Source: Pseudohongiella acticola (GTDB lineage: Bacteria; Pseudomonadota; Gammaproteobacteria; Pseudomonadales; Pseudohongiellaceae). Taken from it: a stretch of DNA of 64,000 nucleotides. Where the stretch lies: assembly GCF_001758195.1 (NCBI RefSeq), contig NZ_MASR01000003.1, positions 124,001 to 188,000 of the forward strand, in the 5' to 3' direction. The position numbers and the translations under genes are program-made. The notes under the pieces were generated by a model that saw only the letters and a program-made list of their open reading frames with translations, was not told the DNA's origin and ran no database searches. Below, in pieces: positions 40,703 through 50,545 of the stretch (position 1 is the first letter of the stretch; each line of letters starts with the position of its first letter).

Positions 40703-42063
40703 GTCAGAGCCTCCACTGCCGCCGCAAACACACGCCCGCGGTGCGCAAAATCCTTGAACATGTCAAAACTGGCACATGCTGGCGACAACAGCACCGCATC
40801 TCCCGACAGTGCGCTGCTGGCAGCCTCAGCCACCGCCTCCTCCATGGAAGTCGCGCGCATGATGTCTGCCCTACTTCCAATCAGACGTGCAAGCTTGTCT
40901 GCATCACGACCAATCAGAACAACACGCTTTACATACTGTTCCAGGGCCGGCAACAACGGCGAAAAATCAGCGTCTTTACCGATACCGCCGGCAATCAATA
41001 TCAACTCGCCGCGCGTGCGCTCTGCCACCGATTCGATGGCCACCAGCGTCGCGCCAACATTGGTGCCCTTGGAGTCGTTGAAATAATCGACTCCGCGCAG
41101 ATTGCGCAGCAACTGACACCGGTGCGGCAGCCCGGAGAATTCCCGCAGGGTTGTCACCATGGCAGCATCAGGAATGCCGACAGCATGACCCAATGCGAGC
41201 GCGGCCAAGGCGTTACTGACATTGTGTCGTCCCACCAGCGCCAGCTCCCGCACTTTCATCAGATGATTGCTGCCGCGCATCAGCCAACTGTCGCCATCTT
41301 TTAATGACAAACCATAGTCATGGTCACCGGCTGCCTGATCGAAACCATAGGACCAATGTTGGCCCGCAGCCGTTTCCCAGGGTTCACTGGCCGGGTCATT
41401 GCGGTTTATCAGCACCTGACGCGCACCCTTGTAGATTCGCTGTTTGGCGGCAGCATAATCCTGCATTGATGCATATCGATCCAGGTGGTCCTCACTGAGG
41501 TTGAGAATTACGGCGATCTCCGCGTTCAGACTGCTGGTGGTCTCCAGCTGGAAACTGGACAACTCCAATACATACAGATCACGCTCGCCGCTGTGCAGCA
41601 GATCAAGCGCCGGCATGCTAGCGCGACCGTCCAGATTACCACCAACCGCGACTCTAATACCCATCTGTCTGGCCATCTCTGCTACCAGGGTGACCACCGT
41701 GCTTTTGCCATTGGACCCGGTCACAGCGATGACAGGTGCGGTTACTTCGCGGCTGAATATATCGATATCACCGGTAACCGGCACACCCTGGCTGATGGCA
41801 TGGGCAATTTCCGGTGTCTGCAAACTGATGCCCGGACTCAACACGATCTCCCCAGCCTGCAACAGACTTTGCTGCGAAAAACCACCCAACTCGATCTGCT
41901 GACCGGGAAACTCGGTTTCGAACTCCGCCAGTGACGGCGGACTGAACCGACTGTCGATAACCTTGAACGGACGCCCACGGGCATGAAAATAACGCGCACA
42001 CGAAAGCCCGGTCTTACCCAGACCGACGATCACTGCATGTGTGTTATTCATTGCCTGCGTCAT
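40699..42063 (-). CDS. murD: UDP-N-acetylmuramoyl-L-alanine-D-glutamate ligase
   Basis: Mur ligase, 454 residues, adding D-Glu. VGLGKTGLSCARYF, ATP loop VTGSNGKSTVVTLV, ELSSFQLE, NLSEDHLDRY and FNDSKGTNVGAT fit MurD. ATG at 42063 follows GGAGAGG; the frame extends upstream into mraY without support. Gap to mraY is 38 bases. Confidence 0.98.
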   Translation of the reverse strand: MTQAMNNTHAVIVGLGKTGLSCARYFHARGRPFKVIDSRFSPPSLAEFETEFPGQQIELGGFSQQSLLQAGEIVLSPGISLQTPEIAHAISQGVPVTGDIDIFSREVTAPVIAVTGSNGKSTVVTLVAEMARQMGIRVAVGGNLDGRASMPALDLLHSGERDLYVLELSSFQLETTSSLNAEIAVILNLSEDHLDRYASMQDYAAAKQRIYKGARQVLINRNDPASEPWETAAGQHWSYGFDQAAGDHDYGLSLKDGDSWLMRGSNHLMKVRELALVGRHNVSNALAALALGHAVGIPDAAMVTTLREFSGLPHRCQLLRNLRGVDYFNDSKGTNVGATLVAIESVAERTRGELILIAGGIGKDADFSPLLPALEQYVKRVVLIGRDADKLARLIGSRADIMRATSMEEAVAEAASSALSGDAVLLSPACASFDMFKDFAHRGRVFAAAVEALT

Positions 42064-42101
42064 CGACGCCTCTCCGTTACCAAAAAAACCTGTTATACCT
42101 G

Positions 42102-43184
42102 TTACCTGAGTTTCAACGTTGCCAACCCGAACAGCACCAGCATGACTGTAATGATCCAGAAACGGACGATTACACGAGGCTCCGGCCAACCCTTTAATTC
42201 AAAATGGTGATGCAATGGCGCCATGCGAAAAATCCGTTTCCCGGTAAGTTTGAAAGAAGCCACCTGCAAAATGACAGAAACAGTCTCCATGACAAAAATG
42301 CCACCCATGATGAAAAGCACGATTTCGTGTCGGGAAATCACAGCGACGATGCCCAGAGCGGCACCAAGCGCCAGCGCGCCGACATCGCCCATAAAAACCT
42401 GCGCCGGATAGGTGTTGAACCATAGAAATCCAAGCCCGGCCCCCAGCAACGCGCCACAGAAGATGACCAGCTCTCCGGCTCCGGTGACTGTCGGAATATT
42501 CAGATACACCGAGAACTCAGCATGTCCGGCCAGATAGGCGATAATGCCCAGTGCACCGCCTACCATCACGGTAGGCAAAATTGCCAGGCCGTCCAGACCA
42601 TCTGTCAGGTTGACGGCATTGCTGCTGCCAACAATGACAAAATAGCTGATCACAACAAATAACAATCCTGTCTCGATCGACACATCTTTAAAGAAAGGGA
42701 CAATGTAAGCCGTCTGAACCGGATCCGTCGCGGTGTAGTAAAGAAACAGCGCAGCGCCCAGGCCAATCACTGATTGCCAGAAATACTTCCACTTCGCCGG
42801 CAGCCCTTTAGGATCTTTGCGAAAGACTTTTCGATAATCATCAACCCAACCAATAGCGCCAAATAACACAGTCACCAGCATGGTTACCCAGACGTATGGG
42901 TTGCGCAGATCCGCCCAGATCAGCGTACTGAACACGATACTGACAAGAATCAGCGCGCCGCCCATGGTCGGCGTGCCCGCCTTGCTAAAATGACTTTGTG
43001 GCCCGTCCGTTCGGACCACCTGCCCGATCTGGTGATAATTCAGACGCCGAATCATCCAGGGGCCGATCAGGAGCGAGATAATCAACGCAGTCAGAATGCC
43101 CATAATGCCGCGCACTGTAATGTACTGAATCACGGCGAAACCCGGGTCGATCTGTATCAGATAATCAGCCAGCAGAACCAACAT
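42102..43184 (-). CDS. mraY: Phospho-N-acetylmuramoyl-pentapeptide transferase
   Basis: Polytopic inner membrane enzyme, 360 residues, forming lipid I on undecaprenyl phosphate. Signatures: [17 protein letters not shown] (catalytic Asp pair), [23 protein letters not shown] and [12 protein letters not shown]. Start codon overlaps the murF stop by 1 base (TGATG). Confidence 0.98.
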   Translation of the reverse strand: MLVLLADYLIQIDPGFAVIQYITVRGIMGILTALIISLLIGPWMIRRLNYHQIGQVVRTDGPQSHFSKAGTPTMGGALILVSIVFSTLIWADLRNPYVWVTMLVTVLFGAIGWVDDYRKVFRKDPKGLPAKWKYFWQSVIGLGAALFLYYTATDPVQTAYIVPFFKDVSIETGLLFVVISYFVIVGSSNAVNLTDGLDGLAILPTVMVGGALGIIAYLAGHAEFSVYLNIPTVTGAGELVIFCGALLGAGLGFLWFNTYPAQVFMGDVGALALGAALGIVAVISRHEIVLFIMGGIFVMETVSVILQVASFKLTGKRIFRMAPLHHHFELKGWPEPRVIVRFWIITVMLVLFGLATLKLR

Positions 43185-44551
43185 CAGATCCTCTCCTTGT
43201 TGCGCAGTGCCTGTACGACATCATCCATGCCCGCACTTCGCGAACCCTTGACCAGCACAATGTGATTCGCACTCATGTTATCCACGGCAAAATTAATCAG
43301 TTCATCTTTGTCATCAAAATGACGACCGCCCTCACCAAACGACTCGCTTGCCAGCTCACTGCAGCCACCGGTACTCCAGAGCTCGTCGAAACCACATGCG
43401 TCTGCGTAAAGTCCCACGTCCCGATGCGCCTTCACGGTCAGCGAACCCAGTTCAGCCATGTCACCCATGATCAGCACTCGACGCACCTGGCTACCTGCAT
43501 TGATGGCAGCCACCACATCAATCGCCGCCCTGAACGAAGAAGGGCTGGCGTTGTAACTGTCATCCAGCAGGCGACTGTTATTAATGCCATCCACCGGACA
43601 CAAGCGACCAGGCACTGCGACGACGCGGGCGAGCCCATCATAGATACTGGCAGGTGTTGCTCCTGCCTCAAGACAGAGGGCAGCCGCAGCCAGCGCATTG
43701 GCAACATTGTGGCGCCCGGGCAGCGGCAGAAAACACGCAATCCGGCCGCGCGCAGATTCGATATCGAATCGTGTGCCATTGGCTGTCAACGTCAGGTTCA
43801 CCGCCCGATAGTCTGCACTGGCATCCAGAGCAAAGGTAACGCATCGTCGTCTGCCGGCGCGTTCTTGCCACTGACGGGTGTTCGGGTCGTCGGCATTCAG
43901 CACCACCGTATGTGTGGATGGCGCAGAGTCGATGATTTCACCTTTAGCCTGGACAACACCGGCCAGGCTGCCGAAGCCTTCCAGGTGAGTCTCGGCAGCA
44001 TTGTTGATAAGCACGATATGCGGGTCAGTGATTTTTGCTGTCCAGGCGATTTCACCACCGGCGTTGGCGCCAAGCTCGATCACCGCCTGCTGATGCTGCT
44101 CCTCAAGCTCAAGCAGCATCAACGGCGCCCCGATGTTATTGTTCAGGTTGCCGCGCGTAACCAGAACATTGAACTGCTGTGACAAAATCGAACCAGTGAT
44201 TTCCTTGACTGACGTTTTGCCCTGGCTGCCGGTGATGGCAACAATATTTGCACGCGAGCGCTTACGATTGATGTGCCCCAGCCAGCCCAGTGCTTCAGCT
44301 GTGTCGGCCACGACCAGTTGCGGAATCGCCACGTCCTGCGCCTCGCTGACAATGGCTGCCGCTGCGTGCTTTTCGGCCACCTGCGCCACGAAACGGTTGC
44401 CATCAAAGTTTTCACCGTTCAGGGCGACAAAAAGGTCACCTGCTGCCAGTTGTCTGGAATCGGTGCAGACACGCGAGAACGAAACATCCTTACCTACCAG
44501 TGCGGCGGGCATATATTCACTCACGGCGCTGATGCTCATGGTGCCTATCAT
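43184..44551 (-). CDS. murF: UDP-MurNAc-tripeptide-D-alanyl-D-alanine ligase
   Basis: Mur ligase, 455 residues, attaching D-Ala-D-Ala from Ddl[30 protein letters not shown] (ATP loop), and [15 protein letters not shown] are MurF-specific. ATG at 44551 overlaps the murE stop (ATGA), which favours it over a second ATG at 44539. Confidence 0.97.
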   Translation of the reverse strand: MIGTMSISAVSEYMPAALVGKDVSFSRVCTDSRQLAAGDLFVALNGENFDGNRFVAQVAEKHAAAAIVSEAQDVAIPQLVVADTAEALGWLGHINRKRSRANIVAITGSQGKTSVKEITGSILSQQFNVLVTRGNLNNNIGAPLMLLELEEQHQQAVIELGANAGGEIAWTAKITDPHIVLINNAAETHLEGFGSLAGVVQAKGEIIDSAPSTHTVVLNADDPNTRQWQERAGRRRCVTFALDASADYRAVNLTLTANGTRFDIESARGRIACFLPLPGRHNVANALAAAALCLEAGATPASIYDGLARVVAVPGRLCPVDGINNSRLLDDSYNASPSSFRAAIDVVAAINAGSQVRRVLIMGDMAELGSLTVKAHRDVGLYADACGFDELWSTGGCSELASESFGEGGRHFDDKDELINFAVDNMSANHIVLVKGSRSAGMDDVVQALRNKERI

Positions 44552-46104
44552 GACTGCACCCCGCTGTCTGCTGCCGCTGAGCGCTTCTGCAACGCCAGAC
44601 GAACCTGGGCAATGTCACTGAACGCCATGCGCTGACCACAAATATCCTGATAACTCTCATGCCCCTTGCCAGCAACCAGCACGATGTCACCAGGGGCTGC
44701 AGAAGAGATTGCATAGGCAATTGCACTGGCTCGGTCACGTTCGACATGGACACTGTCGCGCTGATCAAAGCCCAGCAGTATCTGGCGAATGATGTCGTCG
44801 GGATTTTCATTACGTGGATTGTCATCCGTCAGCACCACAAAATCAGCCAGCTCTTCAGCGACTTCGGCCATCAGTGGACGTTTGCCCTGATCTCGGTTGC
44901 CACCACAACCAAACACACACCAGATACGCCCATCCACGTGTTCATGAATGGCTTTCAGCGCCGAGCGCAAACCATCAGGCGTATGCGCGTAATCAACAAC
45001 GGCAGTGACATCCGAGGCCGAATCGCCAAGCAGTTCCATGCGACCGCTAACCGGCTTCAAACGTTCCGCCTGCGCCAGCACGACCGACAGGTCCGTTTCC
45101 CAGGGCAATGTCATCACCGCTGTTATGGCGGCCAGGACATTGCTGAAATTGAACGAACCCAGCAGACGGCCACGGATGTCGCCTTCACCCCAGGGGGTAT
45201 GCACACGCGCGCGATAACCATCGGATTCAAAACTCAACTCACGGGCATATACATCAGCCCGGCTGTCACTCAAGCTATAGGTGAGGCTTTGTGCTGATCG
45301 CGGCAGCGCATTCAGCATGCAGGCAGCATAACTGTCATCAGCATTAACAATGCCCACGTTGAGAGCATCATGTTCGAAGAGTCGGCGCTTGGCGCCAGCA
45401 TACGCGGCCATGCTGCCGTGATAGTCGAGGTGGTCTCGCGTCAGGTTGGTGAAAATGGCGCTATGGAAACGGACACCATTTAATCGGTGCTGATGTAAAC
45501 CTTGTGACGACACCTCAAGAGCAACACAGGACGCGCGCTGATGCAGAACGTCGGCTAACGCTGCCTGCAATACGATTGAATCAGGCGTCGTGAAACCGGT
45601 ATCCTCCAGCGACGGGAACACACCATAACCCAGCGTTCCGACGATACCGCAGCGATGATCCAGGCCTGACAGCAATTGACCAACAAACTGAGTACAGCTG
45701 GTTTTGCCATTGGTGCCGGTGACGCCCACAACTGGCAATTGCTCAGATGGATGGGCATAGAAATGCGCCGCGATAGCACCTAACTTCACGCGCAAACTGT
45801 CAACTGTGATAACGGGCACGTTGCCAACCCAGCGACACCCTTTCCAGTCACCGCTCGCATCGGCCAGCACAGCCGTGGCGCCGCGTTGCACCGCCAGATC
45901 AATATAGTCGCGAGCATCGTGATTCTTGCCGAACAACGCCACAAACAGGTCTCCCGGGCTGGCCTTGCGACTGTCCAGGGTCATGCCCCGAATGGAAATG
46001 CCATCACATGCCTGCAGACTCTCGCCATCAAGCGAGAGACTCTCAAGCAAATGCGTCAATGGCATCTCGGCAGCTGTCTGTCGGGCGGTGTTCACAGTTC
46101 TCAC
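44548..46104 (-). CDS. murE: UDP-MurNAc-L-Ala-D-Glu: meso-diaminopimelate ligase
   Basis: Mur ligase, 518 residues. ATP loop GVTGTNGKTSCTQF, SSQGLHQHR, NLTRDHLDYHG, DYAHTPDGL, FGCGGNRDQGKRP. The motif DDNPRNENP specifies meso-diaminopimelate, as expected for a Gram-negative. Start is GTG at 46104 overlapping the ftsI stop by 4 bases; an ATG 13 codons on (MPLTHLLESL) is an alternative. Confidence 0.97.
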   Translation of the reverse strand: MRTVNTARQTAAEMPLTHLLESLSLDGESLQACDGISIRGMTLDSRKASPGDLFVALFGKNHDARDYIDLAVQRGATAVLADASGDWKGCRWVGNVPVITVDSLRVKLGAIAAHFYAHPSEQLPVVGVTGTNGKTSCTQFVGQLLSGLDHRCGIVGTLGYGVFPSLEDTGFTTPDSIVLQAALADVLHQRASCVALEVSSQGLHQHRLNGVRFHSAIFTNLTRDHLDYHGSMAAYAGAKRRLFEHDALNVGIVNADDSYAACMLNALPRSAQSLTYSLSDSRADVYARELSFESDGYRARVHTPWGEGDIRGRLLGSFNFSNVLAAITAVMTLPWETDLSVVLAQAERLKPVSGRMELLGDSASDVTAVVDYAHTPDGLRSALKAIHEHVDGRIWCVFGCGGNRDQGKRPLMAEVAEELADFVVLTDDNPRNENPDDIIRQILLGFDQRDSVHVERDRASAIAYAISSAAPGDIVLVAGKGHESYQDICGQRMAFSDIAQVRLALQKRSAAADSGVQS

Positions 46105-47828
46105 CTCGCGCTCAGAGTCATAATGCGTGATGGATCAATTGCGTTCGGCGTCACCTCAAGCAGGCGCATGGCCCCGGATGCAATTCGGGAGAACACTGGG
46201 GCGGCGACCTGACTGCCATAATGCTGAGCACCCTTCGGCTCGTTAACCACAATAATGACGACTATTCTCGGATCATCTGCCGGGGCGTAGCCAGCAAACA
46301 TCGAGTTATGAAGGTTGGCCTCATAGCCACTGGCACCAACGACACGGGCGGTCCCGGTTTTGCCAGCAATACTGTAAAAGGGAACACTGGCGCCATCAAA
46401 CCCACCCTGTGCCGGGTCAACGACAGCTTCGAGCATGCTCTGAACCTGCCCCGCAACATTGGCATCGATGACACGCTGTGGCTCACTCGCCCCCGCCATC
46501 TCATTTCCGTCCTTGAGCAGTGTTACCGGTACCCGCAACCCCTTGTTGGCAATAACAGAATAGGCCTGCGCCAATTGCAGTGCGGAAGTGGACATACCGT
46601 AACCAAATGACAATGTCGCCAGTTCGATATCGTGCCAGATCCGGTGATTGGGCATTACGCCGGCGCGTTCTCCCGGGAAACCACTGGCGGGGTTTTCACC
46701 GAACCCGACGCGCAACAGAACATCACGTAATGCCTCATGGCCTACTGCCAGCGCGATTTTGGCGGATGCGATGTTGCTGGAGTTCACCAGCATGCCCTGC
46801 AGCGTTACGTCACCAAAGTTCTGTCCGCGGTCCTGCACCACATCCCGGCCCACGCGCATCCGGCCCGGATGAGTGCTGATTATCGTATTCCGGTCATACA
46901 GACCTGATTCCAATGCAGCGATCGCAGTAAAGGGTTTTAACGTCGACCCGGGCTCAAACAGATCAGTCACTGAACGGTTTCGCAATGCACCAAAATCTGT
47001 CAGGCCTGAGCGATTGTGCGGGTTAAAGGAAGGTTGATTGACCATGGCCAGGACTTCGCCGGTCTTGACGTCAAGAACAACCGCTGACGCAGCACGGGCA
47101 TCACGGTGCACAAACTCTGCCTTCAGCTCTTTGTAGGCCAGATTCTGGATACGGAAGTCGATGCTCAACGCCAGTGTGTTGCCCGGTTGAGCCGTCTGGA
47201 TGGTTTCGAGCTCCCGAATGATGCGGCCACGTCGATCCTTGATGACCTGTTGACGTCCGGGCACGCCTTTGAGCCAGTCATCAAACGCCAACTCAAGACC
47301 TTCCTGGCCAATATCATCGACATTGCTGAACCCGAGAACGTGAGCAGTTACTTCGCCTTGCGGGTAATAGCGCTGATACTCCTGACGCGAGTAAACCCCC
47401 GGCAATGACATCGCCAACACAGCATTGGCTTCAGCCGGAGGCATGCGCCGACGCACATACAGGAATTCACGCTCTGCATTGGCTTCCACGGAGGCTACAA
47501 GACTGTCTTCATTTAACTGCAGGGATCGGGCCAGGCGACGAACAACTGACTGATCACCTGCAATTTCGCGCGGATTCACCCAGATCGACTTAACGGGTGT
47601 GCTGATTGCCAATGGTTCGCCATTGCGATCGGTAATCATGCCCCGATGTGCCACCAGTGGCTCAACCCGGATCGTGCGGGCATCGCCCTGTCCCTGCAGA
47701 AAATCACGATCAACCAGCAGCAGCGTAAGCAATTTCCACAGCAAGGCCAAAACCGCCAGTGCAAGTGCAAACCAGACCAGCGACAAGCGCCAGCCACCAA
47801 ACCGCTTTTGTGAGTGCATATCAGTCAT
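46101..47828 (-). CDS. ftsI: Penicillin-binding protein 3, septal transpeptidase FtsI
   Basis: Monofunctional transpeptidase, 575 residues, with one N-terminal membrane helix (about 14-38). SxxK is S295TLK298, SxN is SSN near 350 in MLVNSSNIASAK, and KTG is in IAGKTGTARV near 486. The pedestal domain starts at RTIRVEPLVAHRGMITDRNG. The start overlaps the ftsL end by 8 bases; a second ATG at 47819 is possible. Confidence 0.98.
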   Translation of the reverse strand: MTDMHSQKRFGGWRLSLVWFALALAVLALLWKLLTLLLVDRDFLQGQGDARTIRVEPLVAHRGMITDRNGEPLAISTPVKSIWVNPREIAGDQSVVRRLARSLQLNEDSLVASVEANAEREFLYVRRRMPPAEANAVLAMSLPGVYSRQEYQRYYPQGEVTAHVLGFSNVDDIGQEGLELAFDDWLKGVPGRQQVIKDRRGRIIRELETIQTAQPGNTLALSIDFRIQNLAYKELKAEFVHRDARAASAVVLDVKTGEVLAMVNQPSFNPHNRSGLTDFGALRNRSVTDLFEPGSTLKPFTAIAALESGLYDRNTIISTHPGRMRVGRDVVQDRGQNFGDVTLQGMLVNSSNIASAKIALAVGHEALRDVLLRVGFGENPASGFPGERAGVMPNHRIWHDIELATLSFGYGMSTSALQLAQAYSVIANKGLRVPVTLLKDGNEMAGASEPQRVIDANVAGQVQSMLEAVVDPAQGGFDGASVPFYSIAGKTGTARVVGASGYEANLHNSMFAGYAPADDPRIVVIIVVNEPKGAQHYGSQVAAPVFSRIASGAMRLLEVTPNAIDPSRIMTLSAR

Positions 47829-48189
47829 GGCGCACCATTATTATTCTTGACCAGTCCGGCAACGTCATCTCAAGCTCCTCCATGGCTTTTTGCTCTATGC
47901 GCCCCTCCAATCCGAAGGTGCTTTGCTCGATCAGCAACTGTCCCCGCTGCACATCAAGCTCGTTACTCTCAGCGCGCAGCTTCTGTAACTCGTAAAATAC
48001 TGTTCGACTTTTGAAACTGGTATTGACCACCGCCAGTGCCGACACCATGACTGCCGCGAACAGAATCATCAGTCCCAGGTAGCGTGAACTGAACAACTGC
48101 AGCCAGGCAACAACAGACACAGGTGTCTCAGTCACCCTTGATTCTGCCGGTGTTACTGATTCGTCTTTGCTGCGCTCTGTCTTCATCAT
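47821..48189 (-). CDS. ftsL: Cell division protein FtsL
   Basis: Bitopic division protein of about 122 residues: charged cytoplasmic tail, transmembrane helix (YLGLMILFAAVMVSALAVV) and a periplasmic leucine-zipper-like coiled coil (VFYELQKLRAESNELDVQRGQLLIEQ) for FtsB. ATG at 48189 gives the E. coli length; a TTG at 48246 is less likely. Family call rests on position plus architecture, since FtsL diverges strongly. Confidence 0.92.
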   Translation of the reverse strand: MMKTERSKDESVTPAESRVTETPVSVVAWLQLFSSRYLGLMILFAAVMVSALAVVNTSFKSRTVFYELQKLRAESNELDVQRGQLLIEQSTFGLEGRIEQKAMEELEMTLPDWSRIIMVRHD

Positions 48190-48253
48190 GACTTCTTGTC
48201 TGTTATAAATTTTCCTGCATCTGGCCTTTGTTTGACTATTGTTCAACTGATAG

Positions 48254-49201
48254 TCAGGCCGGTTTTTCCGCTACCCGCATCACAGCGCTTCGCGCCCTCG
48301 GGTTATGTCTTATCTCCTGTTCCGTCGGCTTCACCGCCTTGCCTACCTTGATCAGTTTTGGACTCAATGCCGACACGGTGACTGGCAGGTCTCTGGGGAA
48401 ATCGTCCCCTTTGCTTTGCTTCTGAATGAATTGTTTGACCAGCCGATCCTCCAGTGAGTGAAAGCTGATCACTACCAGCCGGCCTCCCGGCTTAAGCGCA
48501 GACAGCGCCTTGTCCAATACCTTTTCAAGCGACACCAGCTCATCGTTAATGTGTATGCGGATTGCCTGAAAAGCGCGTGTTGCGGGATGCTTGTGCTTTT
48601 CCCATGCGGGATTGGCCTGCTTCACGATTTCAGCCAATTGCAGCGTTCGCTGTATTGGCGCCACGTCGCGCTCCTTTACAATGGCACGAGCTATACGTCG
48701 CGAGAATCGGTCTTCGCCATAGCGATAGATGACATCCGCAATATCCTGTTCGGCAGCACTGGCAAGCCACTCAGCCGCACTGATACCAGCCCGTGGGTTC
48801 ATGCGCATGTCCAGCGGCCCATCCTGGGTAAAGCTGAAGCCACGCTCTGCCTGATCAAGTTGAGGCGACGACACGCCCAGATCCAGCAACACACCATCCA
48901 CATTACCAACGGACTGCGTGTCGGCAAGCATCACATCAAGTTCATCAAAGGCACCCTGCCGAATGGTGAACCGCTTATCCTCTTGCATCAGTTTCCTGCC
49001 GGCATCAATCGCCAGCGGATCCTTGTCAATTCCCAGTAGCGTTCCGGTCCCGGCGAGTCGCTGCAGAATAAGACGAGAGTGGCCGCCACGGCCGAATGTG
49101 CCGTCGACATACAGACCAGCCGGGTCGGTCAGCAGCGCATCCACAGCCGGGTGCAGCATGACTGTTTCATGAGATTGCTTTTCATGAGCCTGTGTAGCCA
49201 T
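48254..49201 (-). CDS. rsmH: 16S rRNA m4C1402 methyltransferase RsmH
   Basis: S-adenosylmethionine methyltransferase (formerly MraW), 315 residues, acting on C1402 of 16S r[28 protein letters not shown] (SAM motif), [17 protein letters not shown]...[26 protein letters not shown] at 49201 follows CGGAG; 17 more in-frame residues upstream lack support. It follows mraZ after 53 bases. Confidence 0.98.
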   Translation of the reverse strand: MATQAHEKQSHETVMLHPAVDALLTDPAGLYVDGTFGRGGHSRLILQRLAGTGTLLGIDKDPLAIDAGRKLMQEDKRFTIRQGAFDELDVMLADTQSVGNVDGVLLDLGVSSPQLDQAERGFSFTQDGPLDMRMNPRAGISAAEWLASAAEQDIADVIYRYGEDRFSRRIARAIVKERDVAPIQRTLQLAEIVKQANPAWEKHKHPATRAFQAIRIHINDELVSLEKVLDKALSALKPGGRLVVISFHSLEDRLVKQFIQKQSKGDDFPRDLPVTVSALSPKLIKVGKAVKPTEQEIRHNPRARSAVMRVAEKPA

Positions 49202-49254
49202 AACGCTCCGTTCCGAGAAGACTGACGCCCTGTTCTTTTCAAGTAACAACAAAC

Positions 49255-49710
49255 TTACAGCGACAGACTCAACAATGCTGGCGGCAACTCCGCCTCGCCT
49301 GCTGTACCGGCGAACCAGCTGTCTGCCTGTTCGTTCCAGTTCTCTTCACTCCAGATCTCAAATTTCATCCCTTGACCAACCAGCGCCAGGTGCTTGTCCA
49401 GCTGCGCGCGTGTTCGCAGAATCTGTGGCAACAACAGACGACCACTGCCGTCCATCTCCAGATCATGCGCGTGACCAATCAGCATGCGCTGAACGCGACG
49501 ACTGGCCTCATCAAAACTGGACAGACTCTCAACCTTCTGTTGAATCACCTCCCACTCGTCAATGGGGTACAGCAACAGACAACGGCCCGTAAAATCGACC
49601 GTCGCCACCAGGCGACCGCCATATTTTTCAGTCAATAGCTCTCGATAACGCGCCGGCATGGCCATGCGCCCTTTTGCATCGAGATTGATTGTATTGACAC
49701 CTCTGAACAC
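49255..49710 (-). CDS. mraZ: Transcriptional regulator MraZ
   Basis: AbrB-like dodecameric DNA-binding protein, 151 residues, first gene of the dcw cluster, which represses its own promoter in E. coli. [26 protein letters not shown] and the internal copy [21 protein letters not shown] are the two SpoVT/AbrB-type halves. Confidence 0.98.
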   Translation of the reverse strand: MFRGVNTINLDAKGRMAMPARYRELLTEKYGGRLVATVDFTGRCLLLYPIDEWEVIQQKVESLSSFDEASRRVQRMLIGHAHDLEMDGSGRLLLPQILRTRAQLDKHLALVGQGMKFEIWSEENWNEQADSWFAGTAGEAELPPALLSLSL

Positions 49711-49762
49711 GTTGCTGCTCCGGAGTATTGGGCCCGACTTACCACTGTCGCCACCCTCAAAC

Positions 49763-49799
49763 CCACTTTAGTGCATATATATCCACTTCACGCCACTTT
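49763..49799 (-). promoter_or_regulatory. MraZ operator: phased AAAGTGG repeats
   Basis: Three copies of (A/G)AAGTGG start at 49799, 49789 and 49769 on the minus strand, exactly on a 10-bp lattice with one lattice position unused. MraZ proteins bind short direct repeats at 10-bp spacing around the mraZ start site, including AAAGTG-type repeats in Mollicutes. A looser GTGG occurs twice more toward mraZ. Confidence 0.75.
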
Positions 49800-49804
49800 G
49801 CGAC

Positions 49805-49833
49805 ACTATATGCACAGGCATAAGCAAGCGCAA
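49805..49833 (-). promoter_or_regulatory. Promoter of the mraZ/dcw cluster
   Basis: TTGCGC (49833-49828) and TATAGT (49810-49805), 17-base spacer; start expected at the first MraZ repeat. Further up, 49834-50093 holds no gene and no clear signal other than AT-rich sequence and a weak stem (50071-50083) just after rnpB. Confidence 0.6.
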
Positions 49834-50093
49834 GCACTATTTGCACTTTTTCAGCACCTAAAGCGCCTGAAATTACAGGGAAAATTGCTCAATCTTGAGA
49901 AAGCAAACGAAGTGCGCTGACAAACGAAATAGTTATCAGCAAGGTAAGAAAATTACTTAAAGTGATTTATAAGAAAGGTGATGCGACTGGCGGTTCAGGA
50001 TGTGACCGCCGAGTCAAAAAGTCTGCCTTCAGGCCTTGGCGGCCGTGCGGCGCCAACTGCAGATTCTCCCGTGACGGGAAAAATCAAAATAAT

Positions 50094-50474
<381 letters not shown>

Positions 50475-50480
50475 GCGGCA

Positions 50481-50509
50481 AGATTAAGCGAGGCTGGCTG
50501 CAAAGACAA
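50481..50509 (-). promoter_or_regulatory. Promoter of rnpB
   Basis: TTGTCT (50509-50504) and TAATCT (50486-50481) with a 17-base spacer put the start at about 50474, where RNase P helix P1 begins. The agreement of start and RNA end supports it. Confidence 0.6.
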
Positions 50510-50545
50510 GTGATTTATCCCCACCGGTCATGTCAAACTGCCGGC

